From Wolbachia pipientis (GTDB taxonomy: Bacteria; Pseudomonadota; Alphaproteobacteria; Rickettsiales; Anaplasmataceae), in contig NZ_JAHDJT010000020.1 in NCBI RefSeq assembly GCF_023661085.1, forward strand, positions 1 through 7,866: 7,866 nt of DNA, given 5' to 3'. Of the stretch, positions 6,209-7,866 are shown piece by piece. Below the pieces are notes generated by a model, which did not search any database, was not told where the DNA came from, and worked only from the letters and a program-made list of their open reading frames with translations. The position numbers were made by a program, and so were the translations under genes. Numbering within the stretch: the stretch's first letter is position 1; each line of letters begins with the position of its first letter.

Positions 6209-7210
6209 TTCGCTTCCATATTTTACATAGTCTGCAAAACTTATTGTTCCTGCTTTTATAAAGCCTTTTTCAAAATCAGTGTGAATTACACCCGCTGCTT
6301 TATCAGCTGTTGATCCTATCTTTACTGGCCATGCACGTGCTTCTTTTGGCCCTACAGTAAAGAAAGTTACCATACTCAGCACTTCATACATAATACGCAC
6401 TACTCCATCAAGGCCTGACTCTTGCAAGCCAAATTCTGACAAGAAGCTCTGTTTTTCTTCTTCATCTTCAAGATTTGCAATCTCTGCTTCAAGTTTTGCT
6501 GAGATACAATAAAATTTGCTCTTGTTCTCTTCTGCCATCTTTTCTACCTTTTTAGATAGTTCATTGCCAGTTGTGATATTTGTATCTTCGACATTACAGA
6601 CGTACATAACAGGTTTTGTTGTCAGCAATTGAAGCAACTTCATCTCATCTTTATCGATATGTTCTAAGCTTCTTGCAGGTTTACCGAGTTTTAAAGTAGC
6701 TAAGACTTCTTGCATTAAATCAAGTTGTTTCTTTAGCTCTTTATCACCTTGCTTTGCTTTCTTTTCCAGCTGAGGCAGCCTTTTTTCTATGCTATCAATA
6801 TCGGCTAGTATTAATTCCATTTCCACCACTTCAGCATCTGATATTGGGTCTATTGTATTGTGTACGTGGCTGATGTCGTCATCCGTAAAGCATCTGAGCA
6901 GGTGAACGATAGCGTCAACTTCTCTGATATGACTTAAAAATTTATTACCGAGTCCTTCACCTTTGCTTGCGCCTTTTACCAGGCCTGCAATATCTACAAC
7001 TTCTAGTTGGTTGTAAATTATCTTCTCCGAGCCGGCAATTGCTGCGATTTGTTTCAAGCGTTGATCTCTTATTGGCACTTTGCCAACGTTGGGTTCAATT
7101 GTACAGAAAGGATAATTTGCAGCTTCAGCTGCACTTGATTGTGTAAGTGCATTAAATAAAGTTGATTTTCCTATGTTTGGCAGTCCTACTATGCCACAGT
7201 TAAAGCTCAT
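6116..7210 (-). CDS. ychF: Redox-regulated ATPase/GTPase YchF (OLA1 family)
   Basis: A universally conserved, ribosome-associated P-loop NTPase of the Obg family that hydrolyses ATP in preference to GTP. The product is 364 residues, like the 363 of E. coli. Visible motifs are the P-loop GLPNIGKST (residues 9-17), YPFCTIEPN (33-41), DIAGLVKGASKGEGLGN from Asp73, and NVED (206-209) in place of the NKxD guanine-specificity motif, which explains the ATP preference of this family. His115 matches the position of the catalytic His in this class. A coiled-coil arm follows (about 130-175), and the C-terminal TGS domain contains HTDFEKGFIKA and ends DGDIMYFRFNV, a complete family C-terminus. The ATG at 7210 gives the standard start (MSFNCGIVGLPN). 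Its last 93 bases overlap the convergent repeat-gene frame. Identification is secure. Confidence 0.97.
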   Translation of the reverse strand: MSFNCGIVGLPNIGKSTLFNALTQSSAAEAANYPFCTIEPNVGKVPIRDQRLKQIAAIAGSEKIIYNQLEVVDIAGLVKGASKGEGLGNKFLSHIREVDAIVHLLRCFTDDDISHVHNTIDPISDAEVVEMELILADIDSIEKRLPQLEKKAKQGDKELKKQLDLMQEVLATLKLGKPARSLEHIDKDEMKLLQLLTTKPVMYVCNVEDTNITTGNELSKKVEKMAEENKSKFYCISAKLEAEIANLEDEEEKQSFLSEFGLQESGLDGVVRIMYEVLSMVTFFTVGPKEARAWPVKIGSTADKAAGVIHTDFEKGFIKAGTISFADYVKYGSESACKDAGKIRFEGRDYIVQDGDIMYFRFNV

Positions 7211-7224
7211 ATTTACTATGTAAA

Positions 7225-7230
7225 ATTATA
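7225..7230 (-). promoter_or_regulatory. Possible -10 element of ychF
   Basis: A perfect TATAAT on the minus strand lies 14 bases upstream of the ATG at 7210. No good -35 is seen at 16-18 bases spacing (AAATCC at 17), and the leader would be under 10 bases, so the call rests on one hexamer in AT-rich DNA. Confidence 0.3.
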
Positions 7231-7278
7231 ATTGTTGCATAATTTAAGGATTTTTGCTATACTTAATTATCTACTTAT

Positions 7279-7292
7279 TAACAATTTTGTTA
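7279..7292. promoter_or_regulatory. Inverted repeat upstream of the OTU gene (possible operator)
   Basis: TAACAA (7279-7284) and TTGTTA (7287-7292) form a symmetric site with a two-base centre, in the divergent region between ychF and the OTU gene. It lies just before a possible -10 (TATAGT, 7294-7299). The arms are all short and AT-rich, so chance is a real alternative. Confidence 0.25.
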
Positions 7293-7316
7293 GTATAGTA
7301 ATATATAGCTTATATT

Positions 7317-7323
7317 AGGAGGA
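7317..7323 (+). promoter_or_regulatory. Strong Shine-Dalgarno of the OTU-like gene
   Basis: AGGAGGA lies six bases before the ATG at 7330 and is the best ribosome binding site in the window. It fixes the start of the final gene and suggests efficient translation. Confidence 0.85.
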
Positions 7324-7329
7324 GAAACT

Positions 7330-7866
7330 ATGACTACAGTTAATAAACGAAGGCTATCAAATTTTCGGAATGCTGAGAATAAAGTAACTTCTTTAAGTGG
7401 TAGACCTTACCCTGATAATTTTCATGTAGGAAAAGCAATTGGTAATGGAAGCTGTTTTTTTGACTCCTTTAGACAAAGTTTAGAGCAACAAAAGGGGATA
7501 GAAGTTACTGTCGGGCAATTGCGAGAAGACTGTAAAAAATTTGCGCAAGATAACCCGCCAGAGTGGTTTACGAAAGCAATTGCCAATAGTTATGATAACA
7601 ATGGCCAGCACCGTAGCGAAACTCTAGGTGCTTATGCAGCAAACATTATGGATGACAGTAGATGGGGTGATCCTGACATTGAAGGCAGGATACTTTGTAA
7701 GAAGTATAGTGTAACATTGCATGTTATAGAGAACCAGACTGTTGATAGCCAAGATCTGTCTTTGCATCAATTAATAGACAATTCAAGTTCAAAAAATGCA
7801 GGTGAATACAATAAGGTCAATTATGATGATAGTAGTGTCTTGCATATAATAAACAGATCGGAAGAG
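7330..7866 (+). CDS. OTU-like cysteine protease (putative deubiquitinase), 3' end beyond window
   Basis: From the ATG at 7330 the frame is open for 179 codons to the window end. After about 30 polar residues comes IGNGSCFFDSFRQSL, the OTU catalytic motif (family form DGNCLFxS/A), with nucleophile Cys42. A helical region follows (VGQLREDCKKFAQDNPPEWF), then TLGAYAANIMDDSRWGDPDIEGRILCKKYSVTLHVI. This matches the family's W-G-D/G-x-x-E block and the hydrophobic strand after it. The last visible residues, SVLHIINRSEE, fit the strand leading to the catalytic His, usually in an HY pair, which would lie just past the window. OTU proteases cut ubiquitin chains in eukaryotes; in an intracellular bacterium with no ubiquitin system the substrate would be in the host cell, so an effector role is inferred. 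There is no N-terminal Sec signal peptide; export by the type IV system is possible. No insertion or stop is seen. Confidence 0.8.
   Translation, partial: MTTVNKRRLSNFRNAENKVTSLSGRPYPDNFHVGKAIGNGSCFFDSFRQSLEQQKGIEVTVGQLREDCKKFAQDNPPEWFTKAIANSYDNNGQHRSETLGAYAANIMDDSRWGDPDIEGRILCKKYSVTLHVIENQTVDSQDLSLHQLIDNSSSKNAGEYNKVNYDDSSVLHIINRSEE

Noticed and set aside
7254..7281. TTGCTA-16-TATTAA as a promoter for the OTU-like gene
   Set aside because: Both hexamers are poor and several equally weak combinations exist in this AT-rich intergenic region, so no single choice is supported.

Overview
The window looks like a chromosomal segment of Wolbachia (Alphaproteobacteria, Rickettsiales), an obligate intracellular symbiont of arthropods and nematodes. 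The DNA is clearly AT-rich. It holds a bacterial pyruvate phosphate dikinase, a class II fructose-1,6-bisphosphatase and the GTPase YchF. Between them lie an ankyrin-type protein with a C-terminal membrane hairpin, an unrecognised repeat-containing protein and an OTU-type cysteine protease, which are typical of the host-interaction genes of Wolbachia. The genus is inferred from this gene combination and from the protein style; no database search was done.

Layout: 1-2466 (+) is ppdK, lacking about its first 55-70 residues because the window starts inside it. It meets, tail to tail with one base between the stop codons, a broken ankyrin/membrane gene at 3621-2468 (-). That gene has an in-frame TAG and a -1 frameshift at an A-run, yet keeps a near-consensus promoter (TTGACT-17-TATAAT). 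Divergent from it is glpX (3716-4666, +). Next comes a second broken gene, 4748-6208 (+), with its own promoter and ribosome binding site. It is cut at codon 56 by an in-frame TGA. The protein contains two diverged copies of one unit, and the second copy has CGA (Arg) exactly where the first has TGA, so the sequence itself suggests the ancestral codon. The 3' end of this gene overlaps the last 93 bases of the convergent ychF (7210-6116, -). Finally, divergent from ychF, an OTU-like cysteine protease gene starts at 7330 behind a perfect Shine-Dalgarno sequence and runs off the window.

How the genes fit together: PpdK and GlpX are two steps of the gluconeogenic direction of the Embden-Meyerhof pathway (pyruvate/PEP interconversion; fructose-1,6-bisphosphate to fructose-6-phosphate). 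Wolbachia is known to lack phosphofructokinase and pyruvate kinase and to depend on this arrangement. The accessory genes are monocistronic-looking insertions between conserved housekeeping genes. Two of the three are decayed or recoded, and the third (OTU) is intact as far as it can be read. No RNA genes, CRISPR arrays or insertion sequences were seen, and no gene-free stretch exceeds about 120 bases.
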